Shown: positions 46,579 to 54,719, counted from the stretch's first letter. The stretch is 64,000 nucleotides of DNA from Streptomyces sp. SCL15-4 (GCF_033366695.1 NZ_JAOBTQ010000001.1:620001-684000); one strand, 5' to 3'. A program made the numbers and translations. Notes: generated by a model not told the origin, from the letters alone.

Positions 46579-47901
46579 ATGAAGAGAACAGCGTCGTTGC
46601 TGGTCGCCGCCGCGGCGGCCGTCGTCACGGTGGGCTTCACGCCTCACTCGTCCTCCGGCACACACGACGCGCCGAGCGGCAGATCCGCTCCCGCGCGGTC
46701 CGCGGCCCTGACGACCGGCAGCGGCCACTGGCTGGACACCTGGGTGTCCATGCCCCAGCTGACCGAGCCGGGCAACATGCCGCCGGCCCCGTTCACCCAG
46801 GCCGACCGCGTGTTCGACAACGCCACGCTCCGCCAGACCGTGCACGTCGCGGTGGGCGGCAAGCGGGTGCGGCTGCGTCTGTCCAACGCCTTCGGCGGCG
46901 CCGAACTGCCGGTCACCGCCGTCTCGGTGGCCCGGCCGGCCGGTGGCAAGGCGGGCGTCGGCGCGATCGCGCCGGGCAGCTCCCGGCGGGTGACGTTCGG
47001 CGGGCAGCCGGGGTTCGACATACCGCAGGGCGCGCAAGCGGTCAGTGATCCGCTGGACTTCGACGTGGCACCGGGAACCAACCTCACCGTGACGCTGTAC
47101 CTCGCGCACGGGCAGGCCTCCACCTCCATCACCTCGCACCCCGGCTCCCGCACGACGTCCTACATGCTCGCCGGGGACCACCTGGACGACGCGGACCTGT
47201 CCGGTGCCACGACCGCCGACCACTGGTACTTCCTCAGCGGGCTGGAGGTGTGGTCGAAGCCGGCGGCCTCCGCCACCGTCGTCCTCGGCGACTCGCTGAG
47301 CGACGGCCGAGGATCCACGACCAACGGCAACGACCGCTGGCCGAACCTGCTCCAGGCACGGCTGGCATCCCGCTCCGGCACCGCGGACGTCGCGGTCGTC
47401 AACGAGGCGGCGGGCGGCAACCGCGTCCTCAGGGACGGGCTCGGCCCCAACGCCCTGGCCCGGCTGGACCGCGACGTCCTCGCCCGGAGCGGCGTGAACC
47501 GGCTCATCGTCTTCGAGGGCGTCAACGACATCGGCACCGCCGGTACGTCCCCGGCGGACGCCGAGCGGATCTCGGCCGAACTCATCGGCGCCTACCAGCA
47601 GATCATCACCCGCGCCCACGCCCAGGGCATCCGGGTCTACGGCGCCACCCTCACTCCCTTCGGCGGCAACGGCTACGACGACCCGGCCGGGGCCCACGAG
47701 TCGGCCCGGCAGAAGGTCAACCGGTGGATCCGCACCGCCGGCCGGTTCGACGCCGTCGTCGACTTCGACCGCGCGGTACGCGACCCGGACGCCCCCGGCA
47801 CGCTCCGGGCGGCCTACGACACCGGTGACCACCTCCACCTCAACCCGGCCGGATACCAGGCCCTGGCCGACGCCGTCCCGGCCGCCCTCTTCCACCGCTG
47901 A
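46579..47901 (+). CDS. Secreted SGNH/GDSL hydrolase
   Basis: A 440-residue exported esterase. The signal peptide covers residues 1-25 (SLLVAAAAAVVTVGF). A beta-rich N-terminal domain (LDTWVSMPQL, RLSNAFGGAELPVT) precedes the SGNH core: block I VVLGDSLSDGRG, Gly in block II AAGGNR, Asn in block III FEGVNDIG, and Asp/His in block V DHLHLNPAGY. This architecture is common for secreted Streptomyces lipases/acetylesterases acting on plant glycans. GGAGGA precedes the ATG, 58 bases after the symporter; co-expression is possible. Confidence 0.9.
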   Translation: MKRTASLLVAAAAAVVTVGFTPHSSSGTHDAPSGRSAPARSAALTTGSGHWLDTWVSMPQLTEPGNMPPAPFTQADRVFDNATLRQTVHVAVGGKRVRLRLSNAFGGAELPVTAVSVARPAGGKAGVGAIAPGSSRRVTFGGQPGFDIPQGAQAVSDPLDFDVAPGTNLTVTLYLAHGQASTSITSHPGSRTTSYMLAGDHLDDADLSGATTADHWYFLSGLEVWSKPAASATVVLGDSLSDGRGSTTNGNDRWPNLLQARLASRSGTADVAVVNEAAGGNRVLRDGLGPNALARLDRDVLARSGVNRLIVFEGVNDIGTAGTSPADAERISAELIGAYQQIITRAHAQGIRVYGATLTPFGGNGYDDPAGAHESARQKVNRWIRTAGRFDAVVDFDRAVRDPDAPGTLRAAYDTGDHLHLNPAGYQALADAVPAALFHR

Positions 47902-47930
47902 GCGACACCTCGCGGCACGCCGCGACCGCG

Positions 47931-47968
47931 GACGGCCGGTCCCCCGGGGACGGAGGGGACCGGCCGTC
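47931..47968 (+). terminator. Terminator hairpin after SGNH hydrolase
   Basis: GACGGCCGGTCCCC / GGGGACCGGCCGTC, perfect 14-bp arms, 10-base loop, 30 bases after the stop. Confidence 0.8.
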
Positions 47969-47974
47969 ATCTCG

Positions 47975-48452
47975 GCGGCACGACGGGCGTCAGGGGCCGG
48001 TGCGGCGGAGCCGTCGTTCACGGTGAAGCCGAAGGCGGTGCCGGCTCCCGGGCCGAGGGTGCCGTTCCAGGTGGCGTTGCGCGCCTGCCGGTGGCGCCGC
48101 CGGAGGTACCTCCACTCGTACCGGATGCCGCACCGTCCGAGTCGGTCAGTACGGGTGTCTGCCAGTCACGCCACTGCGCGAGGTCGCCCGCTTTGCCGGA
48201 GGAACTTGGAGAGGTTCTGTTGGAGCGGGGCCTTCCACTCGGGCCGGACGGCGCAGTGCGTGCCGTCCTGGACGTCGGCACCGGGCAGTCGGCGCCGTCG
48301 TTCTCGACGCCGTGGTCGGCCACCGTGGCGGTGACGGCTCTGGTGGCGGGACGGGCCTCGTGCAGGGTCGTGCCGACCAGCGTGACGGCACCGGCCAGGG
48401 CCGGGGCCGCCGGCAGCCCGGGGCGGCGGCGACGCGATCGGTCCGAGCGCAT
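47975..48452 (-). pseudogene. Decayed secreted polysaccharide-active protein with CBM2-like tail
   Basis: An ATG at 48452 with GGAGG upstream opens MRSDRSRRRRPGLPAAPALA and ADHGVENDGADCPVP, a plausible exported N-terminus. Continuation is only found after frame changes (DGTHCAVRPEWKAPLQQNLS, then ATWNGTLGPGAGTAFGFTVN), the last resembling the end of a family 2 carbohydrate-binding module. The protein would have needed several hundred more residues. A CebR-type operator still stands in front. The original enzyme family cannot be identified. Confidence 0.6.
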
Positions 48453-48491
48453 GGGACCTCCAAGGCCCGCGGAGGGCGGCCGAATGGGCGG

Positions 48492-48505
48492 TGGGAGCGC
48501 TCCCA
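48492..48505. promoter_or_regulatory. CebR-type operator before decayed gene
   Basis: TGGGAGCGCTCCCA, the exact consensus palindrome of the Streptomyces cellobiose repressor CebR, 40 bases upstream of the pseudogene ATG. Confidence 0.85.
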
Positions 48506-48607
48506 GGCTAGGAATGCGTCACGGGAACCACAATGCGCGGGGCAGAGATTTTCGGGCCGATGTGGCCGATAAGCGAAACTTTCGCCTCGGTGGAGGCCGA
48601 CGGCGGA

Positions 48608-48639
48608 CGGCCGTGCCACCCCCTCGGGTGGCACGGCCG
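48608..48639 (-). terminator. Terminator hairpin after GH54 gene
   Basis: CGGCCGTGCCACCC / GGGTGGCACGGCCG, perfect 14-bp stem, 4-base loop, 23 bases past the arabinofuranosidase stop. Confidence 0.8.
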
Positions 48640-48661
48640 GTAACGGGTGACGCGCGGGGCG

Positions 48662-50233
48662 TCAGGCCCAGGGCGAGGTGACGACCCAGCTCGTGTCGTC
48701 GGCCCAGGCGGTGGCGTTGTCCCAGGTGTGGGAGCCGCCGTGGCTCGCAGCGTAGACGCCGTACTCGTAGTGGCGTACGAAGTCGCTCGGATAGTTGGCG
48801 GACCGGAGCGAGACGCCTTGGCCGTTGTGGCTCGGCTGCGGGCAGAACGTGGCGTCCAGCCTGGACAAAGCACCGCTGTCGATGCTGTCGACGCGCAGGC
48901 GGAAGTCGTAGTGGCGCAGGTACTGTCCCGGCTTGTCCGCCGACTCGAAGGACACGCACGAGGCGTCGCCCAGCCCCGCGCGCACGATCCAGGTGGCGGC
49001 GGCCTTGTCGGCGGACGGACTGGAGGAGGAGACCGCTCCGATGGCGGCGTTGCTGTCGGCGGTGTTGTGCCGCAGGTAGTTGGTGGTGCAGCAGGAGGTG
49101 GTGGCCCGCAGCGAGACCCTGGACCCGACGGCGGGGGCGCCGGCGAGGGCGGACGTGGCGTATCCGGCCGCGTTGATGTTGGCCTGTACGGCGTTCTCGG
49201 TGGCGTCCGAGGGGTAGCCGGACGTCAGGACGCCCTCGTAGAAGGTGCCGGCGGATCCGTTGCTGTTGTCGCCGCCGATGCCGAGGATGATGGCACCCTC
49301 CTTCTTCATCGGGTTGTAGCCCGAGGCGTTGGGACGCGGTCCGTCGTAGTAGGTGGACAGGCCGCCGGACTGGGCGTTGCCGGCGCGGATCGCCCAGTGG
49401 TTCGGTCCGCCCTTGACGAGGGCCGTGAGGAACCGGTGGCCGACACTGGGGTCGTTGGCGTTGTAGCCGCGGTTGACACCGGAGAACAGGCCGTTTTCGA
49501 GGTCGGCCATGACCCAGGGGCCGTTGCCGGTGCCGTAGCCCCAGGCCTTGCTGTTGCCGAAGTAGATGGTCTCCATCGTGCCGTTGCCGTTGTCCCGGCT
49601 GTTGGTCTCGGCGTTGCCGTAGTCGAAGCAGCAACCGCCGTTGTAGTGGGTGCCGTCGAGGATCGCGTACATGCCTTCCGGCTGGTCGCCGGTCGCGATG
49701 CCGTTGGTGGTGTTGTCGCGGTAGCCGGTGCCCGGTGCGATGAAGACGCCGTACGCCTTGTGGCCGCCCACGGTGACCGGCGCGGCGGACGCCTCGGCGA
49801 GGTTGTCGTACCCGCCCGCGGCGGGACCCTGGAAGCCTCCGGGCGGTGCCTGCGTGAGGTGGTTGCCGCGGCCGGACTGGTCGTAGACGACGGTGATGAG
49901 GCAACTCGTGCCCGCGCAGAAGGAGTCCTGCGCGGCGGCGTCGGCGTAGCCGCCCGTGCCGAGCACGCCGATGTCCCGGGTGGTGCCGTCGGAGGCGCGT
50001 TTCACCTGGTAGAGGCGGCTGTTGTAGGCGGAGTACAGGGCGCGGGTGGTGCTGTGCGCGGCGACGCAGGGCGTGCCGCCGGCGGCGTACAGGTCACAGG
50101 GCAGCGAGCCCGCGGCCGCGGCGTCGCCGTCGGCGGAGGCCCGTCCGCCGAGCAGGGCCGTGGCCAGGGCCAGCACGAGGGCCAGCAGGGCGAGCGGCCT
50201 GGCCCGCCCGAGGCGGGCCGGTGTCACAGACAT
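48662..50233 (-). CDS. Secreted GH54 alpha-L-arabinofuranosidase with CBM42
   Basis: A 523-residue secreted enzyme; ATG 50233 follows AGGAG by six bases and the signal peptide ends near residue 33. The catalytic GH54 domain is strikingly like fungal AbfB: PCDLYAAGGTPCVAAHSTTR, YDQSGRGNHLTQAPPGGFQG, CCFDYGNAETNSRDNGNGTM, GYNPMKKEGAIILGIGGDNS. Residues from about 365 on form an AbfB/CBM42 beta-trefoil (VSLRATTSCCTTNYLRH, SFESADKPGQYLRHYDFRLR, RSANYPSDFVRHYEYGVYAA). It removes arabinose side chains from arabinoxylan and pectin. Confidence 0.93.
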   Translation of the reverse strand: MSVTPARLGRARPLALLALVLALATALLGGRASADGDAAAAGSLPCDLYAAGGTPCVAAHSTTRALYSAYNSRLYQVKRASDGTTRDIGVLGTGGYADAAAQDSFCAGTSCLITVVYDQSGRGNHLTQAPPGGFQGPAAGGYDNLAEASAAPVTVGGHKAYGVFIAPGTGYRDNTTNGIATGDQPEGMYAILDGTHYNGGCCFDYGNAETNSRDNGNGTMETIYFGNSKAWGYGTGNGPWVMADLENGLFSGVNRGYNANDPSVGHRFLTALVKGGPNHWAIRAGNAQSGGLSTYYDGPRPNASGYNPMKKEGAIILGIGGDNSNGSAGTFYEGVLTSGYPSDATENAVQANINAAGYATSALAGAPAVGSRVSLRATTSCCTTNYLRHNTADSNAAIGAVSSSSPSADKAAATWIVRAGLGDASCVSFESADKPGQYLRHYDFRLRVDSIDSGALSRLDATFCPQPSHNGQGVSLRSANYPSDFVRHYEYGVYAASHGGSHTWDNATAWADDTSWVVTSPWA

Positions 50234-50322
50234 GAGGGGCTCCTGGGGGGTGAGGGGCCGGTGGCGTCCCACCACCGGAGTCGGCGACCTGTAGATCATG
50301 CGCATGACAAACTGAACGAAGT

Positions 50323-50336
50323 GTCCGATATTTCGA
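50323..50336. promoter_or_regulatory. Repeated element, copy 1 (GTCCGATATTTCGA)
   Basis: GTCCGATATTTCGA with an imperfect CGATA/TTTCG symmetry, 90 bases upstream of the GH54 start. Confidence 0.5.
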
Positions 50337-50405
50337 ATGCTGATCGCAGTGACGGACAAGGTTTGATGATAGGAAGCCCTTGAGGGGTGTCAACACATCA
50401 CGCAC

Positions 50406-50419
50406 GTCCGATACTTCGA
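50406..50419. promoter_or_regulatory. Repeated element, copy 2 (GTCCGATACTTCGA)
   Basis: Matches copy 1 at 13 of 14 bases in the same orientation, 83 bases away. Probably a pair of binding sites for the hemicellulase regulator (inference). Confidence 0.5.
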
Positions 50420-50603
50420 CCGTCGGAACGCGGCTCGCATCGAGCGGCACGGGCCGCGGTCGCGGAGGTGACCGGCCCCGGCCTTCCCCGGCCCTCTCCG
50501 GGCCACAGGCGGCCCACAGGCCGCCGGATTCCGAATTTTTATAGGCCGAGCCCTGACACTCGTTTCTTCCCTGCATCCTCATCCCCGGAAAGGGTGATGC
50601 CCG

Positions 50604-51065
50604 ATGGAATTCACGCCGACAAAACGGGTTCTTTGCACCACCGCTGCCGTCGTGGCCGCGTTGTCCGCCTCGGCGGGCCTGGCGACGGCCGGCACCGCGA
50701 GTGCGACGGGAACTGCGGTGCCCTGGTCGACGACGTACGGTACGGCCGACGCCTCCGGAACCCGGTGGACCGAGCCGAGCGGCACCTCGACGGCTCTCGT
50801 GGTCAAGGGAGAACTCAGGAACACGGGCACCGCGTGTTATTCGGTCTGGGTCCAGTGGACCAATGACTTCATTTCGTACCCCTACCAGAAAAGCACCACC
50901 CAGTGCGGTGCCGGAGTCACGCCCGTCGACATCCGGCTGAGCCCCTACAAACTCACCACCAACGGCCATCTGAAGGTGTGCAAGGGCACCGCGGACACCT
51001 CTGCCTGCGGTTCGGAGATCTCCCTGACCACATGGCCGATCACCATCGCGGCGACTACCCGCTGA
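50604..51065 (+). CDS. Small secreted protein, unknown function
   Basis: A 153-residue exported protein. The signal peptide spans about 35 residues (VLCTTAAVVAALSASAGLAT). The mature part has four cysteines (ACYSVW, TQCGAG, KVCKGT, SACGSE), many Thr/Ser and a beta-rich pattern (ALVVKGELRNTGTACYSVWV), consistent with a small disulfide-stabilised beta-sandwich. The ATG has AAGGG about 12 bases upstream. No family recognised; it is divergent from GH54, which may be chance. Confidence 0.7.
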   Translation: MEFTPTKRVLCTTAAVVAALSASAGLATAGTASATGTAVPWSTTYGTADASGTRWTEPSGTSTALVVKGELRNTGTACYSVWVQWTNDFISYPYQKSTTQCGAGVTPVDIRLSPYKLTTNGHLKVCKGTADTSACGSEISLTTWPITIAATTR

Positions 51066-51152
51066 GGTCCGGGTGGGCCGGCGAACACAAACGCCGGCCC
51101 ACCCGCGAGCCCGCTCCCAAAGCCCTCGGCCGCCGCAGGACGGCGGCTCCGC

Positions 51153-51773
51153 TCAGGACCTGAGCCGGTCCGACTGCGCGTCGAAACAGGCCCCGTCGGG
51201 CGACCCGGGGCCGGCCGCGCACAGTTCGGCCACCAGTTCTCGCGCGTACCGTTCGTCCGTTCCCGGGACCGAGAACACCACGCGGAAGTACAGGGGCGCG
51301 ACGATCCGGTCGAGGACCCGCTCCAGCGTGGGGGGCGTCTCGCCGCGCCGGGCGGCGGCGTCCAGCGGACCCTGGAAGCGCGCGCTGACCCGCTCCAGGC
51401 AGGCGCGCAGGCCGGCCCGGCGTTCGTCCACGTCCGGCGCCACGTCCGCGCGGAAGAACGCCACGCCTCCCGGCCGGGACAGGTCCGTCAGCGTCCAGAC
51501 CGCCACCCGCTCCAGGTCCGCGCGGAGATCACCGAGCAGTTCGGGCGTCTCCTCGTCCTGGCGCCGGTCGGCGACGTCGGCGAGGAGCGCCGAGGCCGTG
51601 CCCCAACGGCGGTACACGGAACTCGGGTTGACGCCGGCGCGGCGCGCGACCGCGGGGATGGTCACCTTGTCGGCGCCGGTTTCCTGCACGAGTTCCACCA
51701 CCGCGCGGTGAACGGCGGCACGTACCCGGGCACTCCGTCCTCCGGGGCGGCTGGTTTTGCTTTTGTCGGGCAT
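51153..51773 (-). CDS. TetR/AcrR-family repressor
   Basis: A 206-residue TetR regulator: residues 14-62 hold the DNA-binding domain (VRAAVHRAVVELVQETGADK, VARRAGVNPSSVYRRWGT). The ligand-binding C-terminal domain resembles the TetR_C_11 type (FFRADVAPDVDERRAGL, LDRIVAPLYFRVVFSV). It is divergent from a SnoaL-like gene 100 bases away, with two inverted repeats built on GCTTTA between them, so it very probably represses that gene and itself. Confidence 0.9.
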   Translation of the reverse strand: MPDKSKTSRPGGRSARVRAAVHRAVVELVQETGADKVTIPAVARRAGVNPSSVYRRWGTASALLADVADRRQDEETPELLGDLRADLERVAVWTLTDLSRPGGVAFFRADVAPDVDERRAGLRACLERVSARFQGPLDAAARRGETPPTLERVLDRIVAPLYFRVVFSVPGTDERYARELVAELCAAGPGSPDGACFDAQSDRLRS

Positions 51774-51783
51774 CCCTTCACTT

Positions 51784-51805
51784 TAAAGCAAAGAGTTGTG
51801 CTTTA
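51784..51805. promoter_or_regulatory. TetR operator candidate 1
   Basis: TAAAGCA, 8-base spacer, TGCTTTA: perfect 7-bp arms directly before the repressor start. Confidence 0.7.
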
Positions 51806-51827
51806 GCTAGCGGTTCACCTACGCTGC

Positions 51828-51851
51828 CTAAGGCAAAGATCACCGCTTTAG
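51828..51851. promoter_or_regulatory. TetR operator candidate 2
   Basis: CTAAGGC, 10-base spacer, GCTTTAG: 6 of 7 positions, 22 bases before the SnoaL-like ATG; same half-site as candidate 1. Confidence 0.6.
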
Positions 51852-51872
51852 CTGTTCTCCCGTGGAGGAACC

Positions 51873-52271
51873 ATGTCCCCGTACGAGGACCGGTACGAGG
51901 CCGCCCACCGGCTCGGCACGCAGTTCCACGCCTGCCTCACCGCCGGTGACTGGGACGGCATCCGGGCCCTGCTCACCGACGACGCCACCTGGACGCTGCC
52001 CGGCGACAACACCATCTCCGGTACGGCCGTGGGCGCCGACGCGGTCGTGGAACGGGCCAGGAAGATCGCTTCCTACGGCCTCGACTTCCGGCTGCTGCAC
52101 ATTCTGGTCAGCCGCGAGAACATGGCGCTGTCCCTGCACAACACCGCCCGGCGCGGCGAGGTCCGCCTGGACGAGCACCTGTCCACCGTCTGCCGCCTGC
52201 GCGACGGCAGGATCGCGAACATCGAGACCTACCTCTCCGACGTTCCCGGCATGAACGCGTTCTTCGTGTGA
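51873..52271 (+). CDS. SnoaL/NTF2-like protein
   Basis: A 132-residue NTF2-fold protein (RLGTQFHACLTAGDWDGIRA, LTDDATWTLPGDNTISGTAV, FRLLHILVSRENMALSLHNT, TVCRLRDGRIANIETYLSDV). Such proteins are small isomerases, dehydratases or ligand binders, often acting on aromatic polyketides or as detoxifying proteins. GGAGG precedes the ATG. Divergence from a TetR gene suggests induction by a small ligand that may also be its substrate. Confidence 0.88.
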   Translation: MSPYEDRYEAAHRLGTQFHACLTAGDWDGIRALLTDDATWTLPGDNTISGTAVGADAVVERARKIASYGLDFRLLHILVSRENMALSLHNTARRGEVRLDEHLSTVCRLRDGRIANIETYLSDVPGMNAFFV

Positions 52272-52352
52272 CGCCTCGGCGGCGGCCGGTCCCGCGGAGC
52301 CGGACGCCGCAGGGCTCGACCTCGTGACGAGGGCCGTCGGCACCGCCGCGCA

Positions 52353-52387
52353 GCCGGGGACCGGTCGAACAAGCGCCGGTCCCCGGC
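52353..52387. terminator. Bidirectional terminator hairpin
   Basis: GCCGGGGACCGG / CCGGTCCCCGGC, perfect 12-bp arms, 11-base loop, between the convergent SnoaL-like and LacI genes. Confidence 0.75.
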
Positions 52388-52394
52388 CCGGCCG

Positions 52395-53408
52395 TCAGGC
52401 GCTGGAGCGGGTGACCAGGCGGGTGGGCAGGATCAGCGGAGTGGGGTCCTGCCCGTTGACGAGCGCGACGAGCATGCGCGCCATCTCCCGGCCCAGTGCG
52501 CCGATGGGCTGGTGGACGGTGGTGAGCGGCGGGTCGGCGACCTGGGCGACGGCCAGGTCGTCGAACCCGACCACGGCGACGTCGGCGGGGACCCGCCGGC
52601 CCGCCGCGCGCAACGTGCGCAGCGCTCCCGCCCCCATGTTGTCGTTGGCGGCGAACACCGCGTCCACCCCGGGATGGTGCGCCAGCAGTGCGGCCATGAC
52701 GGCGGCTCCGCCGGGCTCGGTGAAGTCGCCTTCCCGCGGCGGATACGGTGTGAGGCCGGCCGCCAGCATGGCGTCGCGGTAGCCGCGGTACCGGGCGCGC
52801 CCGGCCTCGGTGTCCAGTCGCCCGCAGAGCGCGGCCACGCGCGTCCGGCCGCGCGCGATCAGGTACTCGGTGGCCTCGCGTGCCCCGCCGGCGTTGTCGA
52901 CGTCCACGTACCACCGGGGCACCCAGCCCACCGGCCGGCCGCCGAACACGACCGGGATCTCCGCCTCCTCCGCCATGCGGGCCAGCGGGTCGTCCTCGCG
53001 CAGCGCCATCAGCATGACGCCGTCGGCACTCCTGGCCCGCAGGAGTTCCTCCACACGCTTGCGGCCCCGGTCGGAGGCGGCCAGACACAGCATCAGATGC
53101 AGGTCGGCCTCCTCCAGGGCCGCCGACGCCCCCACGATCACCCGGGCGAAGAACGGGTCCGCGAAGATCGACGGGTCCTCCCCGGCGACGACCAGGGCGG
53201 CCGCCCCCGTCTGCCGGGTGGCCAGGGCGCGCGCGGTGGAATGGGGCACATAGCCGAGCCGGCGGACGGCCCGTTCGACCGCATCGCGTTTGGCGCGGCT
53301 GACGTGCGGCGCGTTGTTGAGGACGCGGGAGGCCACCGAGCGGGAGACACCGGCGAGTCCGGCCACCTCCTCGAGCGTCGGCTGCCGGCGCGGCGCGTCT
53401 GGTGCCAT
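52395..53408 (-). CDS. LacI-family regulator (probable cellulase-gene regulator)
   Basis: A 337-residue LacI regulator. Residues 10-60 are the HTH and hinge (TLEEVAGLAGVSRSVASRVL, VPHSTARALATRQTG); the rest is a periplasmic-binding-protein-like sugar sensor (ADGVMLMALREDDPLARMAE, DAVFAANDNMGAGALRTLRA, VAVVGFDDLAVAQVADPPLT). It is divergent from two GH6 genes, with LacI-type palindromes at 53457 and 53602. It may be a CebR paralogue; cebR itself is usually linked to cebEFG transport genes, which are absent here. Confidence 0.9.
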   Translation of the reverse strand: MAPDAPRRQPTLEEVAGLAGVSRSVASRVLNNAPHVSRAKRDAVERAVRRLGYVPHSTARALATRQTGAAALVVAGEDPSIFADPFFARVIVGASAALEEADLHLMLCLAASDRGRKRVEELLRARSADGVMLMALREDDPLARMAEEAEIPVVFGGRPVGWVPRWYVDVDNAGGAREATEYLIARGRTRVAALCGRLDTEAGRARYRGYRDAMLAAGLTPYPPREGDFTEPGGAAVMAALLAHHPGVDAVFAANDNMGAGALRTLRAAGRRVPADVAVVGFDDLAVAQVADPPLTTVHQPIGALGREMARMLVALVNGQDPTPLILPTRLVTRSSA

Positions 53409-53456
53409 GGACCGTGAGCCTTCCCTCCGGGTGCGCAACCCTCGGCGACGAAAAAC

Positions 53457-53470
53457 TGGAAGCGCTTCCA
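53457..53470. promoter_or_regulatory. LacI-type operator near regulator (TGGAAGCGCTTCCA)
   Basis: Perfect 14-bp palindrome 49 bases before the LacI start; differs from the CebR consensus by one symmetrical pair, suggesting autoregulation by a different LacI protein. Confidence 0.75.
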
Positions 53471-53601
53471 GCCATGGGACTGTAGGGCCTCGTTGTCGTC
53501 CTGTGAAGGGTGGTCGCACGTCGGCCCTTGACAGCGCCCCGGGCCCGCAACACGATACCGACCGACTCCCGAGCTTTTCCGTGCCGTCGGCCGCTTTCAT
53601 T

Positions 53602-53615
53602 TGGGAGCGCTCCCA
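53602..53615. promoter_or_regulatory. CebR-type operator before GH6 genes (TGGGAGCGCTCCCA)
   Basis: Perfect CebR consensus 139 bases upstream of the first GH6 start; identical to the site at 48492. Confidence 0.85.
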
Positions 53616-53753
53616 GTATCCTCTCGGAGTGTGCCGTCCGACCGGCAGGCCACCGGCTCGACGGGACGTCGTACCACCGCACTTCCTCAGCGCGTCGCAC
53701 GCCCAGGGACAAGGGCGGGCGGCGCATCCCTGCCAGGAAACCGAGGTACCGTC

Positions 53754-54719
53754 ATGCGCCGCAGACTCCGCGCCCTCGTCACAGCGCTCTGCGCACTGCC
53801 CTTGGCGCTCGCCGCCGCGCCCTCCGCCCACGCGGCCGATCCGACCACCATGACCAGCGGCTTCTACGTGGACCCCGACTCCAGCGCGAAGCGGTGGGTC
53901 GCCGCCAACCCCGGCGACGGCCGGGCGTCCGCGATCAACGCCTCTCTCGCCGGCACCCCGATGGCCCGCTGGTTCGGATCCTGGAGCGGCACCATCGGCA
54001 CCGCCACGGGTGCGTACGCGGGGGCGGCCGACCGCTCGGACAAGCTGCCCCTCCTCGTCGCCTACAACATCTACAACCGCGACTACTGCGGCGGGCACTC
54101 CGCGGGCGGAGCCTCTTCGCCGTCCGCCTACGCGGACTGGATCGCCCAGTTCGCCGGCGGGATCGCCGCCCGCCCGGCCGTCGTCCTGCTCGAACCGGAC
54201 TCCCTGGGCGACTACGGCTGCATGACGCAGGCTCAGATCGACGAGCGCGAGGGCATGCTCTCCGGCGCCCTCGCCCAGTTCGGCCGCCAGGCCCCGAACA
54301 CCTGGGTCTACCTCGACGCCGGCAACCCGGGCTGGACGGCTCCGGCGACCATGGCCCAGCGCCTGCACGAGGCCGGCCTGCGACAGGCCCACGGCTTCTC
54401 GCTCAACATCTCCAACTACTTCACCACGGCCGAGAACACCGCCTACGGCAACGCCGTCAACAGTGAACTCAGCGCCCGCTACGGCTACACCAAGCCGTTC
54501 GTCGTGGACACCAGCCGCAACGGCAACGGCTCCAACGGCCAGTGGTGCAACCCCGCCGGCCGCCGTATCGGCACGCCCACCCGCACCGGCGGCGGCGCCG
54601 AGATGCTCTTGTGGGTCAAGGCCCCGGGCGAGTCCGACGGCAACTGCGGCGTCGGGGCCGGCTCCTCGGCCGGACAGTTCCTCCCCGAGGTCGCCTACAA
54701 GATGATCTACGGCTACTGA
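53754..54719 (+). CDS. Secreted GH6 endoglucanase-type cellulase (catalytic domain only)
   Basis: A 321-residue secreted GH6 enzyme. A signal peptide of about 27 residues is followed by GFYVDPDSSAKRWVAANPGD. GH6 acid and base regions appear as LVAYNIYNRDYCGGHSAGGA, VVLLEPDSLGDYGC and DTSRNGNGSNGQWCNP, ending AEMLLWVKAPGESDGNC. There is no cellulose-binding module. A second GH6 gene follows after 37 bases, and both lie behind a CebR-type operator, so cello-oligosaccharide induction is expected. Confidence 0.93.
   Translation: MRRRLRALVTALCALPLALAAAPSAHAADPTTMTSGFYVDPDSSAKRWVAANPGDGRASAINASLAGTPMARWFGSWSGTIGTATGAYAGAADRSDKLPLLVAYNIYNRDYCGGHSAGGASSPSAYADWIAQFAGGIAARPAVVLLEPDSLGDYGCMTQAQIDEREGMLSGALAQFGRQAPNTWVYLDAGNPGWTAPATMAQRLHEAGLRQAHGFSLNISNYFTTAENTAYGNAVNSELSARYGYTKPFVVDTSRNGNGSNGQWCNPAGRRIGTPTRTGGGAEMLLWVKAPGESDGNCGVGAGSSAGQFLPEVAYKMIYGY

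Larger units (their letters stand above)
50234..50603. other. Divergent intergenic region with repeated regulatory element
   Basis: 370 bases between the GH54 start and a small secreted-protein gene. It is AT-richer than average around 50290-50420 and carries two copies of a 14-base element (listed separately). No additional gene is supported. Confidence 0.55.
53409..53753. other. Divergent LacI/GH6 promoter region
   Basis: 345 bases carrying two LacI-type palindromes (listed separately), one near each gene. No other gene is supported. Confidence 0.6.
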
